The notes: generated from the letters alone by a model not told the origin. DNA of 64,000 nt from Streptomyces sp. D2-8 (GCF_023184515.1 NZ_JAAHBP010000008.1:1-64000), one strand, 5' to 3'. Numbered from the stretch's first letter, positions 33,625-44,711 are shown. Translations and numbers: made by a program.

Positions 33625-35754
33625 TCAGCCGCGGTTGAGCTCGAACCACACCACCTTGCCCGTGCTGAGCCGGGTCGCGCCCCAGCGCCGGGCGAGCCGG
33701 TTCACCAGATACAGCCCGCGTCCGCCCTCGTCGGTGGCGCGTGCCTGGCGCAGCCGCGGCAGTTGCGGCACGTCGTCGCCGACCTCGCAGCGCAGCACGT
33801 CCGTGCGCAGCAGGCGCAGCGTCACCGGCCGCGAGGCGTACCGCACGGCGTTGGTGACGACCTCGCTGACCAGCAGCTCGACCGAGTCGCTGAGCTCCTC
33901 CAGGCCCCAGCGCTGCAGCGCGCGGCGGGCAAGGCGGCGGGCCCGGCCGGGGGCGGCGTCCTCCGGCTCCAGGAACCAGTACGCCACGTCGCTGGGCGCG
34001 ATCCCGTCGAAGCGGGCGGCGAGCAGCGCGATGTCGTCGTCCCGGTCGCCCGGGCCGAGCATGTCGAGCACCTCGTCGCACAGCGCTTCCAGGGGCGGCG
34101 GATGGTCCGGCCCGGTGAGCTGCGCGACCGCGGCGAGCTTCTCCCGCAGCTGCTCGATGCCGGTCCACACATCGCGCAGGCGCGACTCGACCAGGCCGTC
34201 GGTGTAGAGCAGCAGGGTCGCACCGGCGGGCGCGTCCAGCTCCACGGCCTCGAAGTCCACGCCGCCGACACCGATCGGGGCACCGGCCGGGACGCGCAGC
34301 ACCTCGGCGCGGCCGCCCAGGTGGAGCAGGACGGGCGGCGGATGGCCGGCGTTGGCGATGGTGATGCGGTGCGATACCGGGTCGTACACGGCGTAGAGGC
34401 AGGTCGCCATGCGGTCCACGCCCAGGCGCTGGGCCTGCTCGTCGAGGTGGTGCAGGACCTCCTGCGGCGGCAGGTCGAGGCCGGCGAGGGTCTGGGCCGT
34501 GGTGCGCAGCTGGCCCATGATGGCGGCCGACGTCATGGAGTGGCCCATGACGTCACCGACGACCAGGGCGACCCGGCTGCCGGGCAGCGGGATCGCGTCG
34601 TACCAGTCGCCGCCGACCCGGGCCGTCTCCGCGGCCGGCAGATAGCGGGAGGCCAGCCGCACGCCCGTCGGGCGGGGCAGCGTCTCCGGCAGCATGGTGC
34701 GCTGCAGCTCGTCCGCGATGTAGGCCTCGCGGCCGTACAGCACGGCCTTGTCGATGCCGAGGGCGCTGTGCGTGGCGAGCTGGGCGGCCACCAGGAGGTC
34801 GTCCGGCTCGAACGCCATGCGCTCGGGCCGGCGCAGGAACAGTGCCGCACCGATGACCCGGCGCCGGCCGCGCAGCGGGGCGAGGATCGCGCGCTGTCCG
34901 TCCGGCACGCCGAACTCGCCGCCTTCACCGAGCAGTTCCGGCAGCGCGGCACGGGCCGCCGGGGCGTCCGTGAACACCGGGCGCACGCCCCGCAGGACCT
35001 CGGCGAGCGCGCTGCCGGGCCGTACCTCGCACAGCTCGGCGCCGACCGTGTCCAGCTCGTTCGGCTCGGGCTGCGCGGCCGGCAGGAAGCCGTTCTCGGT
35101 GTCCCGCTCCGCCGGTATCCGGTCGGTGCGGCGCAGCCTCAGCACCAGCGGGCCCGTGGGCCGCTCGTCGCCGACGGGCAGCGGGTCGCGCAGATAGACC
35201 AGGATGGCGTCGGAGAAGGTGGGCACGGTGGCCCGGCACAACCCCATCACGATCTCGTCGAGATCGATACCGCGGGCGATCCGCCGGGTGGCGGCCCCCA
35301 CGAACCTGAGCCGGTCGCCGTCCCGCCGCATGGGAATGGGGCGGCCGGGCGGCAGGCTCTGGCCGCTGCGGCGCTCCTGCCCGTCGGTGGTCACCGGCGG
35401 CCGGTCCTGTTCGTCGGCCGGCTGGACCGGAATGCCCTCGGGGGCGGGGCGCGGCCGAGGGGTCTCGCGCTCGGCGGTCTGCTCGGCACCCGGCTGGGAG
35501 TGCTCGGAGGCGGGGTCGCTCACGGTGTCCTTGCCCTTGCCGAACGGCGTTGAGGTGCCCGGCGTGCTGTGTGCCGTCGTGACCGGAACGGTGACATCGC
35601 CGCCGGGGCGGCCCTGTACCGGTAAGGCGCCCGCGCCGGGCGCACGCGCCGGTGTCGGGGTATGCACGAACGCCCCGCGGGGATCCACGGGGTCCACGCC
35701 CGCCTGGGGGCGTTCGAACGAGGTCGGCTGCTCCGTCACGCGTGTCGAATCCAT
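33625..35754 (-). CDS. GAF-SpoIIE phosphatase-HATPase fusion
   Basis: This 709-residue protein has, in order: a disordered Pro-rich N-terminus (1-140), a GAF-like sensor (about 150-335), a PP2C/SpoIIE phosphatase (about 350-565; VGGDWYDAIPLPGSRVALVV, VGDVMGHSMTSAAIMGQLRT, then GDRDDDIALLAARFDG, giving the metal-binding Asp residues) and an RsbW-like kinase ATPase (ELLVSEVVTNAVRYA with an intact N box; DEGGRGLYLVNRLARRWG). Such fusions switch anti-sigma-factor antagonists by opposing phosphatase and kinase activities. It faces the PBP gene, a pairing conserved in Streptomyces. Confidence 0.93.
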   Translation of the reverse strand: MDSTRVTEQPTSFERPQAGVDPVDPRGAFVHTPTPARAPGAGALPVQGRPGGDVTVPVTTAHSTPGTSTPFGKGKDTVSDPASEHSQPGAEQTAERETPRPRPAPEGIPVQPADEQDRPPVTTDGQERRSGQSLPPGRPIPMRRDGDRLRFVGAATRRIARGIDLDEIVMGLCRATVPTFSDAILVYLRDPLPVGDERPTGPLVLRLRRTDRIPAERDTENGFLPAAQPEPNELDTVGAELCEVRPGSALAEVLRGVRPVFTDAPAARAALPELLGEGGEFGVPDGQRAILAPLRGRRRVIGAALFLRRPERMAFEPDDLLVAAQLATHSALGIDKAVLYGREAYIADELQRTMLPETLPRPTGVRLASRYLPAAETARVGGDWYDAIPLPGSRVALVVGDVMGHSMTSAAIMGQLRTTAQTLAGLDLPPQEVLHHLDEQAQRLGVDRMATCLYAVYDPVSHRITIANAGHPPPVLLHLGGRAEVLRVPAGAPIGVGGVDFEAVELDAPAGATLLLYTDGLVESRLRDVWTGIEQLREKLAAVAQLTGPDHPPPLEALCDEVLDMLGPGDRDDDIALLAARFDGIAPSDVAYWFLEPEDAAPGRARRLARRALQRWGLEELSDSVELLVSEVVTNAVRYASRPVTLRLLRTDVLRCEVGDDVPQLPRLRQARATDEGGRGLYLVNRLARRWGATRLSTGKVVWFELNRG

Positions 35755-36040
35755 CCGTCCGGGGCTGCGCGCCGCGCGCGCAGTTGGTCCCGCCGAAACT
35801 CCGATACCCGGAATACGTGTCCCAGGAACGGAATTCCCGCGTGGTCAGAGGTTGTTCCTGTGCCACCGGCCGACCGTCTGCGGGCGCAGGCCCTGCCGGT
35901 GTTGCCCTCGTACCCCTCGCTCACGTCCTGCCGCCCCTCGGTGACGATCGGTCAAGCCCAGCGCGTGCTCCGGTAGTTGCCGCCGCGCGCCCTTGCGGAG
36001 GACGATCCTACGTTTCTTGCCCGGGGGCGCATCAAGGGTC

Positions 36041-36733
36041 TCATGAGGACACATGCGCGGGCGTACGATCCCAGTCCTCCGGCAGTGACGGTACCGCCCA
36101 GGACGGATCCGGGCGCCAGTGGTGCCAGCGTTCCGAGAACGGCGGCCCCCACGCGCGGATCACCTCCACCGCGTCCTGCCCCGCCGCCCGTACCTTTTCC
36201 GCCTGTTGGTCGCCCATCAGCCCGTCCCGCCGGGCCTGGGCGAACTCGTCCTCGTCCCGCCAGTGCCAACTGCGGTCGGGATGGACGGAGATGTCCAGAA
36301 AGTGATCCACGGAGTCGACGCCGCCCGACCAACGGGTCAGCGGCTCCTCCAGGTTCACGTACCAGTTCTTGAACTGCCAGCCCGGCTCCCAGAACAGCCA
36401 CACCGACCAGGGCTCGCCGGGCCGGGCCAGCTTCAGCACACCCGTGCCGAACCACCGGTCGCGCTGCACGGTCCGCGGCTTGGTGTAGCGCGACTCCAGC
36501 GGTTCCAGGTGCACGGGCGTGCCGTCGGCGAGCACGGGCTTCACACATTCGGTACCGGGCGCCAGCCACACGGCGAGCAGGTCGGCGTCGTCCCGGACGA
36601 CGGTGACGGGACGCGCGATGTGCACGTGCGTGCCGCCGTTCTCCCGGTACCGCCACAGGATCCGGCTCCCTGGAGCCCAGAAGCCTGCCGCACCACCCGT
36701 TTCCACGCGTCTCATCGCTCCACCGTCTGCCAT
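36041..36733 (-). CDS. DUF402 family protein
   Basis: This 230-residue protein has the DUF402 core: WVNLEEP-like NWYVNLEEPLTRWSGG, VDHFLDISVHPDRSWHWRDE and DEFAQARRDGLM, with acidic residues placed for metal binding. Biochemically studied members cleave nucleoside di- and triphosphates. The preferred ATG 36733 has no binding site but follows a TAATAT by six bases, fitting a leaderless message; ATG 36715 is less likely. It is followed by fumC on the same strand after a gap. Confidence 0.88.
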   Translation of the reverse strand: MADGGAMRRVETGGAAGFWAPGSRILWRYRENGGTHVHIARPVTVVRDDADLLAVWLAPGTECVKPVLADGTPVHLEPLESRYTKPRTVQRDRWFGTGVLKLARPGEPWSVWLFWEPGWQFKNWYVNLEEPLTRWSGGVDSVDHFLDISVHPDRSWHWRDEDEFAQARRDGLMGDQQAEKVRAAGQDAVEVIRAWGPPFSERWHHWRPDPSWAVPSLPEDWDRTPAHVSS

Positions 36734-36739
36734 GAACAG

Positions 36740-36745
36740 ATATTA
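36740..36745 (-). promoter_or_regulatory. -10 element for leaderless DUF402 message
   Basis: Read on the minus strand, TAATAT lies six bases before ATG 36733. This is the standard distance for transcription starting at the A of the start codon, as seen in leaderless Streptomyces genes. Confidence 0.55.
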
Positions 36746-36816
36746 GGTGCCGTAGGCATACGACGCTGCGGCGCGTGTCACGGTTCACGCGCCGGGCACA
36801 CGGACGCGTTCCCCCG

Positions 36817-38220
36817 TCACGGGTGTGTCATCCGCAGGACATCGAGCGCCTCGTCGAGCTGCTCCGCGGTCAGATCCCCGCGCTCCACGTATCCGCCGTC
36901 CAGCACGACCTGACGGATCGTCTTCCGCTCGGCCAGCGCCTTCTTGGCGACCTTGGCGGCCTCCTCGTAGCCGATGTACTTGTTGAGCGGGGTGACGACG
37001 GAAGGGGAGGACTCGGCGTACTCCCGCGCCCGCTCCCGGTTCGCGGTGACGCCGTCGACGGTCCGGTCGGCGAGCAGCCGCGTCACGTTGGCGAGCAGCC
37101 GGATCGACTCCAGCACGTTCTTCGCGATGACGGGCAGCATCACGTTGAGCTCGAAGTTCCCGGCGGCGCCGGCGGTGGCGACGGTGGCGTCGTTGCCCAC
37201 GACCTGCGCGGCGACCATCAGCACGGCCTCGGGAATGACCGGGTTGACCTTGCCCGGCATGATCGAGGAGCCGGGCTGGAGGTCGGGCAGGGCGATCTCG
37301 GCGAGGCCGGTGCGCGGCCCGGAGGACATCCAGCGCAGGTCGTTGGCGATCTTCGTCAGCCCGACCGCGATGGTCCGCAGCTGTCCGCTGGTCTCGACGA
37401 TGCCGTCCCGGGCGCCCTGCGCCTCGAAGTGGTTCCGGGCCTCGGTCAGGGGCAGCCCGGTGGTGCGGGCGACCTCCTCGATGACGGCGGCGGAGAAGCC
37501 GGGCGGGGTGTTGATGCCGGTGCCCACGGCCGTACCGCCGAGGGGCAGTTCGGCGAGCCGGGGGAGGGAGGCCTCCAGCCGCTCGATGCCGTACCGCACC
37601 TGGGCCGCGTACCCGCCGAACTCCTGGCCCAGCGTGACGGGCGTGGCGTCCATCAGGTGCGTCCGCCCGGACTTCACGACGTCGGTGAACTCCTCCGCCT
37701 TGCGCTCCAGGGCGGCGGCGAGGTGCTCCAGGGCCGGGACGAGGTCGCGCGTCACGGCGGCGGTGGCGGCGATGTGGATCGAGGAGGGGAAGACGTCGTT
37801 GGACGACTGGGAGGCGTTCACATGGTCGTTGGGGTGCACACCGGCGCCCAGGCGCTCGCTCGCGAGGGTGGCGATGACCTCGTTGGTGTTCATGTTGGAC
37901 GACGTCCCGGACCCGGTCTGGAACACGTCGACCGGGAAGTGCGCGTCCCACCTCCCCTCGGCGACCTCCCCGGCCGCCTCCTGGATCGCCCCGGCGATGT
38001 CCTTGTCCAGGACCCCCAGCTCGGCGTTGACCTTGGCCGCCGCCCCCTTGATCCGGGCCAGCGCCTCGATGTGCGCGCGCTCGATGCGCTGCCCGGAGAC
38101 CGGGAAGTTCTCCACGGCCCGCTGGGTCTGCGCCCGCCACTTGGCGTGGGCGGGCACCCGCACCTCGCCCATGGAGTCGTGCTCGGTGCGGTACTCGGTC
38201 CTGTCCTGCTCGTCGGTCAT
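36817..38220 (-). CDS. fumC: Class II fumarate hydratase
   Basis: This 467-residue iron-independent fumarase has TGSGTSSNMNTNEV, the HPNDHVNASQSSNDVFPSSI region, KSGRTHLMDATPVTLGQEFG and the superfamily signature GSSIMPGKVNPV. It interconverts fumarate and malate in the citric acid cycle. Start ATG 38220. A class I fumarase lies 1 kb away, so the cell carries both an oxygen-stable and an iron-sulfur enzyme. Confidence 0.97.
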   Translation of the reverse strand: MTDEQDRTEYRTEHDSMGEVRVPAHAKWRAQTQRAVENFPVSGQRIERAHIEALARIKGAAAKVNAELGVLDKDIAGAIQEAAGEVAEGRWDAHFPVDVFQTGSGTSSNMNTNEVIATLASERLGAGVHPNDHVNASQSSNDVFPSSIHIAATAAVTRDLVPALEHLAAALERKAEEFTDVVKSGRTHLMDATPVTLGQEFGGYAAQVRYGIERLEASLPRLAELPLGGTAVGTGINTPPGFSAAVIEEVARTTGLPLTEARNHFEAQGARDGIVETSGQLRTIAVGLTKIANDLRWMSSGPRTGLAEIALPDLQPGSSIMPGKVNPVIPEAVLMVAAQVVGNDATVATAGAAGNFELNVMLPVIAKNVLESIRLLANVTRLLADRTVDGVTANRERAREYAESSPSVVTPLNKYIGYEEAAKVAKKALAERKTIRQVVLDGGYVERGDLTAEQLDEALDVLRMTHP

Positions 38221-38377
38221 CGACGATCACCTCCACGTGTCACAGCGTCAGCGCCGCGACCACTGTTCCCCGTGGAGGCGAATCGTCACCGCCCTTGTCG
38301 GGCGAGTCCGGGGTGGCGTACCGGAATGGACTGTCCTGCGCCATCGGCCCGGCCCCTGTGGCCGTGCCGGCGCCGTC

Positions 38378-38938
38378 CTACGGGTGGTAGAGCTCTCGGG
38401 CGCGGGCCGGATCGATGGGCCCGTCCTGGTGCAGATGCAGGAAGAAGTCCAGCTGCCACGCTTGCGCACTGGCGGCCTGGCGGTTGGTGGTGGTCACCCA
38501 GGGCGGGTAGACGCGGAAGGCTCGTTTCCCACCGGAACCGTTCGCTGATACGACACCGTGCCGGCGGAGCGCGTCCATGGGAAGGACGAACTGGCCGAAG
38601 TGGGAATGGTCGCGGGTACTGATGACGAAGAGGTCGACGGGGTCCGTGGCGTCGAAGGGCTGGATGGGCCCGGCCGGGGACCTCTTCCAGACGGTGACGA
38701 ATTGGCCGACCTTGGTAGGGGTCGTCTTGGCCGCGCGGAACCGGATGGAGAGGCCGTCAAGGGTGAACTCGTGGGCGGCATAAGCGGCACCCTCGGCTTC
38801 GGGTACCGGCTGCGAGCAGGTGAACCCGCAGGGGTCATAGACGAGTGCCTTCGCCGCGATGAGATCTCCGTGGGCCGGGGCGGTGTCCAACCACGGTCCG
38901 GGATGGAGATCGGATGAGCACTCGCGGTTCCTCGTCAT
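38378..38938 (-). CDS. MepB-like protein
   Basis: This 186-residue protein belongs to the MepB family: GFTCSQPVPEAEGAAYAAHE, then AAKTTPTKVGQFVTVWKRSP, DLFVISTRDHSHFGQFVLP and a C-terminal AWQLDFFLHLHQDGP. MepB was named from a multidrug-efflux operon in staphylococci, but the protein's own function is not established. The 5' end abuts an IS982 remnant, and no good binding site precedes ATG 38938, so expression may have been altered. Confidence 0.85.
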   Translation of the reverse strand: MTRNRECSSDLHPGPWLDTAPAHGDLIAAKALVYDPCGFTCSQPVPEAEGAAYAAHEFTLDGLSIRFRAAKTTPTKVGQFVTVWKRSPAGPIQPFDATDPVDLFVISTRDHSHFGQFVLPMDALRRHGVVSANGSGGKRAFRVYPPWVTTTNRQAASAQAWQLDFFLHLHQDGPIDPARARELYHP

Positions 38939-38950
38939 TCGTCCACCCTG

Positions 38951-39175
38951 TCACGGTTGCCTGGACGCAGTCGGCTCAAGTCGGTGCGGCAGCTGATCGA
39001 GACGGTCAACGACACCCTCAGGGGCCGGCTCGTCCTGGAACAGCACGGCGGGCGAACCTTCGAAGGCGTCGCCGTCCGCGTCGGCCAACGCGTCCTCGCG
39101 ATGGCCGACGCGATCTGGCACCACCACAAGACCCACCAGCCGGTCACACGATCACTGATCGCCTACGACCACTGA
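38951..39175 (+). mobile_element. IS982-type transposase remnant (C-terminus)
   Basis: About 74 residues remain: LKSVRQLIETVNDTLRGRLV, LEQHGGRTFEGVAVRVGQRV and ADAIWHHHKTHQPVTRSLIA, which match the end of IS982-family transposases. The N-terminal two thirds and terminal repeats are absent. It sits between the MepB-like gene and the class I fumarase gene. Confidence 0.75.
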
Positions 39176-39197
39176 TCATTCGGAATAACTGTCCAGG

Positions 39198-40865
<1,668 letters not shown>

Positions 40866-41018
40866 CTCGCCCATTCCTCACTCGACAGACGCGGCCCGCC
40901 TCCTTTGGCGGGCGTCAACCAGCGTAGAACCTGCCGCTGACGGCAAGCTTGTGAGGTAAGGCTCAGTTCGTCACGGGCGAAGGCGACGCGGGGGGTGTCG
41001 CGATCTATCGTGTTTCGC

Positions 41019-41024
41019 TACGCT
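41019..41024 (+). promoter_or_regulatory. -10 element for leaderless DUF1707 message
   Basis: TACGCT lies six bases before GTG 41031, the spacing of leaderless promoters; there is no ribosome-binding site before this start. Confidence 0.5.
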
Positions 41025-41030
41025 GCTCCC

Positions 41031-41723
41031 GTGGACCTTCAGAAGCAGACCGCGCCTGCCGTCTCCGAGCTCCGCGCCTCCGACGCCGAGCGCGACCGCA
41101 TCGCCGACATCCTGCACGACGCCCTGGCCGAGGGCCGCCTCACCGCGGAGGAGCACGCCGAGCGCGTCGAGGGGGTGCTGCGCGCCAAGACCGTCGGCGA
41201 ACTGGAGGTCTTCATACGGGACCTGCCCGCGGCCCACCGCCAGGACTCGGGCCCCGGCCTCGCCCATGCCCCGGCTCCCCGGCGCCCCACGGCCGGCGCC
41301 ATCCCGATCGACCCGGACGACAACGTGGTCGCGGTCTTCAGCAGCGCCGTCCGCAAGGGCCGCTGGCGCGCGGGCCGCCGCATCCACGCGTACGCGATCT
41401 TCGGCAGTGTCGAGATAGACCTCAGCGAGGCCCTCTTCGATCACCAGCAGGTGGTCGTCAAGTCGTTCGCGATCTTCGGCAGCGTCGAGATCCGGGTCCC
41501 GGAGAACGTGTCGCTGCGCGGCATGGGCGGCGGCGTCCTCGGCAGCTTCGAGGTCGCCACCCTCGACTCGGGCGAACCGGAGGCCCCCATCGTCTACGTC
41601 GACGGCTGGGCCGTCCTGGGCAGCGTCGAGGCGCGGCCCAAGCGCGGCAAGGTCGTGGCGGACATCCTGGACCGGGTGCAGCGCAAGGTCGACAGGAGTT
41701 TGCGCAAACACCTGGGGCATTGA
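41031..41723 (+). CDS. DUF1707 domain protein with LiaF-like C-terminus
   Basis: This 230-residue protein starts at GTG 41031 (MDLQKQTAPAV). Residues 12-65 are DUF1707: ELRASDAERDRIADILHDAL, AEGRLTAEEHAERVEGVLRA. Residues 110-215 repeat a beta unit: IHAYAIFGSVEIDLSEALFD, VVKSFAIFGSVEIRVPENVS, DGWAVLGSVEARPKRG, which is the cell-wall-active antibiotic response (LiaF-like) repeat. No membrane helix is seen. It is widespread next to wblI in Streptomyces. Confidence 0.88.
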   Translation: MDLQKQTAPAVSELRASDAERDRIADILHDALAEGRLTAEEHAERVEGVLRAKTVGELEVFIRDLPAAHRQDSGPGLAHAPAPRRPTAGAIPIDPDDNVVAVFSSAVRKGRWRAGRRIHAYAIFGSVEIDLSEALFDHQQVVVKSFAIFGSVEIRVPENVSLRGMGGGVLGSFEVATLDSGEPEAPIVYVDGWAVLGSVEARPKRGKVVADILDRVQRKVDRSLRKHLGH

Positions 41724-41837
41724 CAGGTGCGAATTCCCTGAATCCGGCGGTTCGGAACTCAGTGCATAGGCGCGCGTACAGCGGGTAGGCCTTGCTGCAT
41801 CGTCTCTCGCTCGCGAAGCCGTCGTCAGGAGTAGACC

Positions 41838-42215
41838 GTGCTGCAACCGCCGCATTCGTCCCTGCAGGTAGCTGCCGTTCCGGCCCCGCGGGTGCCAGCG
41901 CGAGACAGGGATCAAGACGCCCCGTGGCACACCGAAGCGGTGTGCCGACGTGACGAGGCAGGCCTGTTCTTCGCCCCCTCCAAGGAACCGACCGCCGCGA
42001 GGCTGTCCCGGGAGGAAGCGGCGAAGCGGGTCTGTGCCCGCTGCCCGGTGATGGTGGAGTGCCGCGAACACGCCCTGCTCCAGCCCGAGCCCTACGGCGT
42101 GTGGGGCGGCCTCACCGCCGCGGAACGCCGTGTGGTCCTGGCCCGGCGCCGCCGCCGCGACATGGAACTGAAGAAGACGGCCCGCCCGGCGGACCAGATA
42201 GCCGCGGCAGGCTGA
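41838..42215 (+). CDS. wblI: WhiB-like iron-sulfur regulator
   Basis: This 125-residue WhiB-family protein has four cluster Cys in AVCRRDEAGLFFAP and KRVCARCPVMVECREHALLQ (C...CxxCxxxxxC), then the turn GVWGGLTAAERR and a basic tail ARRRRRDMELKK. Such proteins bind a [4Fe-4S] cluster and regulate with the principal sigma factor. The symbol is from gene order: beside glpX, as I recall for wblI. Start GTG 41838. Confidence 0.88.
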   Translation: MLQPPHSSLQVAAVPAPRVPARDRDQDAPWHTEAVCRRDEAGLFFAPSKEPTAARLSREEAAKRVCARCPVMVECREHALLQPEPYGVWGGLTAAERRVVLARRRRRDMELKKTARPADQIAAAG

Positions 42216-42231
42216 CGGCGAGCAGCACGAG

Positions 42232-42264
42232 AAGGGCGCCCCCACCGCACCGGGGACGCCCTTT
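42232..42264. terminator. Terminator between wblI and glpX
   Basis: AAGGGCGCCCC and GGGGACGCCCTT pair with one internal mismatch around a 10-base loop, followed by TTCG, between convergent genes. Confidence 0.75.
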
Positions 42265-42289
42265 CGTTGTGCCGGCCTTCTTCTCGGGG

Positions 42290-43324
42290 CTACTTCCCCT
42301 TGTCGAAGTCGATCGCGCTGTAGGCGCGCAGTTTGCTCAGCCGGTGCTCGGAGTCGATCCGGCGAACCGTGCCCGACCGTGACCGCATCACGATCGAGTC
42401 GGTCGTGGCGGTCTCCGCCCGGTAGCGAACCCCCCGCAGCAGCTCCCCGTCGGTGATCCCGGTGGCCACGAAGAACACGTTCTCCCCGGTGACGAGGTCC
42501 TCGGTCGTCAGCACCCGGTCGAGATCGTGCCCCGCGTCGATCGCCCGCTGCCGCTCCTCGTCGTCCTTGGGCCACAGCTTGCCCTGGATCGTGCCGCCCA
42601 GGCACTTCACCGCGCAGGCCGAGATGATCCCCTCCGGCGTACCGCCGATGCCGAGCAGCAGGTCGACGCCCGTGCCCTCGCGCAGCGCCAGGATCGAGCC
42701 GGCCACATCGCCGTCGGAGATCAGCCTGATGCGCGCCCCGGTGTCCCGGATCTCCTTGATGATGCCCTCGTGCCGCGGGCGGTCCAGGATCACCACCGTC
42801 ACGTCCTCCGGTGCGGACCGCTTCGCCTTGGCGACCCGGCGGATGTTCACCGACACCGGGGCGTTGATGTCGACGAAGTCGGCCGCCTCCGGCCCGGTGA
42901 CGAGTTTGTCCATGTAGAAGACGGCGGACGGGTCGAACATGGACCCGCGCTCGGCGGCGGCCAGCACCGCGATCGCGTTCGTCATGCCCTTCGCGGTCAG
43001 CGTGGTGCCGTCGATCGGGTCGACGGCGATGTCGCACTCGGGCCCGGTCCCGTCGCCCACGCGCTCCCCGTTGAACAGCATCGGGGCTTCGTCCTTCTCG
43101 CCCTCGCCGATGACGACGACGCCGTTCATCGAGACGGTGGAGACGAGCGTGCGCATGGCACGCACCGCGGCGCCGTCGGCGCCGTTCTTGTCACCCCGCC
43201 CGACCCAACGGCCCGCGGCCATCGCCGCGGCCTCGGTGACCCGGACGAGTTCCAGGGCGAGGTTGCGGTCGGGGGCCTCGGAGGGCACATCGAGTTCGGA
43301 CGGCAAGTGATGATGCTCGGTCAT
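42290..43324 (-). CDS. glpX: Class II fructose-1,6-bisphosphatase
   Basis: This 344-residue GlpX protein has VVIGEGEKDEAPMLFNGE, CDIAVDPIDGTTLTAKGMTN (lithium-sensitive phosphatase metal site), VTVVILDRPRHEGIIKEIRD and DLLLGIGGTPEGIISACAVK. It removes the 1-phosphate in gluconeogenesis and is the main bisphosphatase of actinobacteria. Start ATG 43324. Convergent with wblI and divergent from the DUF4245 gene. Confidence 0.97.
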   Translation of the reverse strand: MTEHHHLPSELDVPSEAPDRNLALELVRVTEAAAMAAGRWVGRGDKNGADGAAVRAMRTLVSTVSMNGVVVIGEGEKDEAPMLFNGERVGDGTGPECDIAVDPIDGTTLTAKGMTNAIAVLAAAERGSMFDPSAVFYMDKLVTGPEAADFVDINAPVSVNIRRVAKAKRSAPEDVTVVILDRPRHEGIIKEIRDTGARIRLISDGDVAGSILALREGTGVDLLLGIGGTPEGIISACAVKCLGGTIQGKLWPKDDEERQRAIDAGHDLDRVLTTEDLVTGENVFFVATGITDGELLRGVRYRAETATTDSIVMRSRSGTVRRIDSEHRLSKLRAYSAIDFDKGK

Positions 43325-43451
43325 CGGAGCGCACCTTTCTGTACGACGACGGCCGGATGAGGGTGTTGTCGCCTGACTCTATCCCCGAGCCGCCAAAATG
43401 AGCAGGGGCCCCCACGGATGAGCGCAGCAGGGACCTGCGACGATAGGGGGC

Positions 43452-43976
43452 GTGGCAGGCACGAACGGCAAGCAGAAGACCGCGCGGGACATGATCCTCT
43501 CCATGGGAGTCATCATCCTCGTAGCGGGCTTCGTGTACCTCTTCATCCCGCACGACGACTCCCCGCCCGACGTCAAGGCCGTCGACTACCGGGTCGAGCT
43601 GCTCACGGCGCGCCGCGCCGCCTCCTACCCCGTGGCCGCGCCCCAGGGTCTGCCCGACGCGTGGAAGGCCACCTCCGTCCGCTTCCGGGGCGACGAGTTC
43701 GACGCCTGGCATCTCGGCTTCCACGACCCCGAGGGGGAGTACGTGGCGGTCGAGCAGTCCACTCAGCGGCGTCCCGTCTTCCTCGACGAGGCGACTCAGG
43801 GCGCGCGGAAAACCGGGAAGACCGAGAAGATCGACGGCGAGACCTGGACCCGTTACGAGGGCGGCCGGTACGACGCGCTGGTCCTCGAGGGCACCAAGGG
43901 CTCGACGACGGTCGTGACGGGCACCGCGTCGTTCGCACAGCTGACGAAGATGGCCGAGGCGCTGCGGACGAAGTGA
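43452..43976 (+). CDS. DUF4245 family membrane-anchored protein
   Basis: This 174-residue protein starts at GTG 43452. One membrane helix (LSMGVIILVAGFVYLFI) near the N-terminus is followed by an extracytoplasmic domain with PVAAPQGLPDAWKATSVRFR, HLGFHDPEGEYVAVEQS and TGTASFAQLTKMAEAL. DUF4245 proteins are conserved beside glpX in actinobacteria; function unknown. It ends at a very strong terminator. Confidence 0.9.
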   Translation: MAGTNGKQKTARDMILSMGVIILVAGFVYLFIPHDDSPPDVKAVDYRVELLTARRAASYPVAAPQGLPDAWKATSVRFRGDEFDAWHLGFHDPEGEYVAVEQSTQRRPVFLDEATQGARKTGKTEKIDGETWTRYEGGRYDALVLEGTKGSTTVVTGTASFAQLTKMAEALRTK

Positions 43977-43980
43977 CCGC

Positions 43981-44029
43981 GCACGAGGATGGCCCCCGGC
44001 GTCGACGCCGGGGGCCTTCCTCGTGCGCG
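43981..44029. terminator. Long two-way terminator
   Basis: GCACGAGGA-T-GGCCCCCGGCGTC pairs with GACGCCGGGGGCC-T-TCCTCGTGC: 22 base pairs with a single T/T mismatch and essentially no loop, between convergent genes. Confidence 0.92.
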
Positions 44030-44043
44030 TCCGCGGGGACGGC

Positions 44044-44634
44044 TCAGACGGTCGTGACGACCTGGTCGAACTCCAGGCGCGGGGAGCGCGGGAACCAGGC
44101 GTCCGGGCCCGGCCGGCCGATGTTGACGACCATCAGCGGGGTGTGGTCGTCATCCAGGAACTCCTTGCGGATGCCCTCCAGGTCCGCACCCGTCATCGGA
44201 CCGGCGGCCAGACCGGCCGCGCGGACGCCGATGATGAAGTAGGCGGCCTGCAGCGCGGCGTTCAGCGCGGCGCTGTTCTCGCGGACGACGCGCTCGCCGA
44301 AGAAGGCGTCCTTGGCCTGCGGGAAGTGCGGGAAGAGCGCGGGCAGCTCCTCGTGGAACTCGTTGTCCGCGGAGAGGATCGCGACCAGCGGGGCGGTGGC
44401 GGTCTTGGCCTGGTTGCCCTCGGCCAGGTGCTGCACCAGGCGCTCACGGGCCTCGGGGGAGCGGACCAGGGTGACGCGCAGCGGCGACTGGTTCATGGAG
44501 GTCGGGCCGTACTTGACCAGGTCGTAGATCGCCTGCACCTGCTCGTCGGTCACCGGCTCGTCGGTGAAGGTGTTGGCGGTGCGGGCCTCGCGGAAGAGCA
44601 GGTCCTGGGCGGCGGGGTCAAGAACGAGAGACAT
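44044..44634 (-). CDS. RutE/HadB-type nitroreductase (malonic semialdehyde reductase family)
   Basis: This 196-residue flavoprotein starts at ATG 44634 behind GAGAAGG; the open frame reaches 44754 but without another credible start. Motifs are TANTFTDEPVTDEQVQAIYD, YGPTSMNQSPLRVTLVRSPE (FMN phosphate site), FFGERVVRENSAALNAALQA and IGVRAAGLAAGPMTGADLEG. Relatives reduce malonic semialdehyde or nitro compounds with NAD(P)H. The upstream TTGAAC repeats suggest a dedicated regulator. Confidence 0.9.
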   Translation of the reverse strand: MSLVLDPAAQDLLFREARTANTFTDEPVTDEQVQAIYDLVKYGPTSMNQSPLRVTLVRSPEARERLVQHLAEGNQAKTATAPLVAILSADNEFHEELPALFPHFPQAKDAFFGERVVRENSAALNAALQAAYFIIGVRAAGLAAGPMTGADLEGIRKEFLDDDHTPLMVVNIGRPGPDAWFPRSPRLEFDQVVTTV

Positions 44635-44711
44635 GAGCGGAACCTTCTCGGGGATGTACGTCGGGTCCGGGGGGCCGGACCGGCTGACGTCTGCGACGGT
44701 ACGCCAGTAAA

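Noticed and set aside
31178..34168. Very long open frame (996 codons) on the minus strand opposite the penicillin-binding protein
   Set aside because: It is the antisense shadow of a GC-rich coding region. The plus-strand frame has all PBP motifs, and the minus frame has only Arg/Gly/His-biased sequence without domains.
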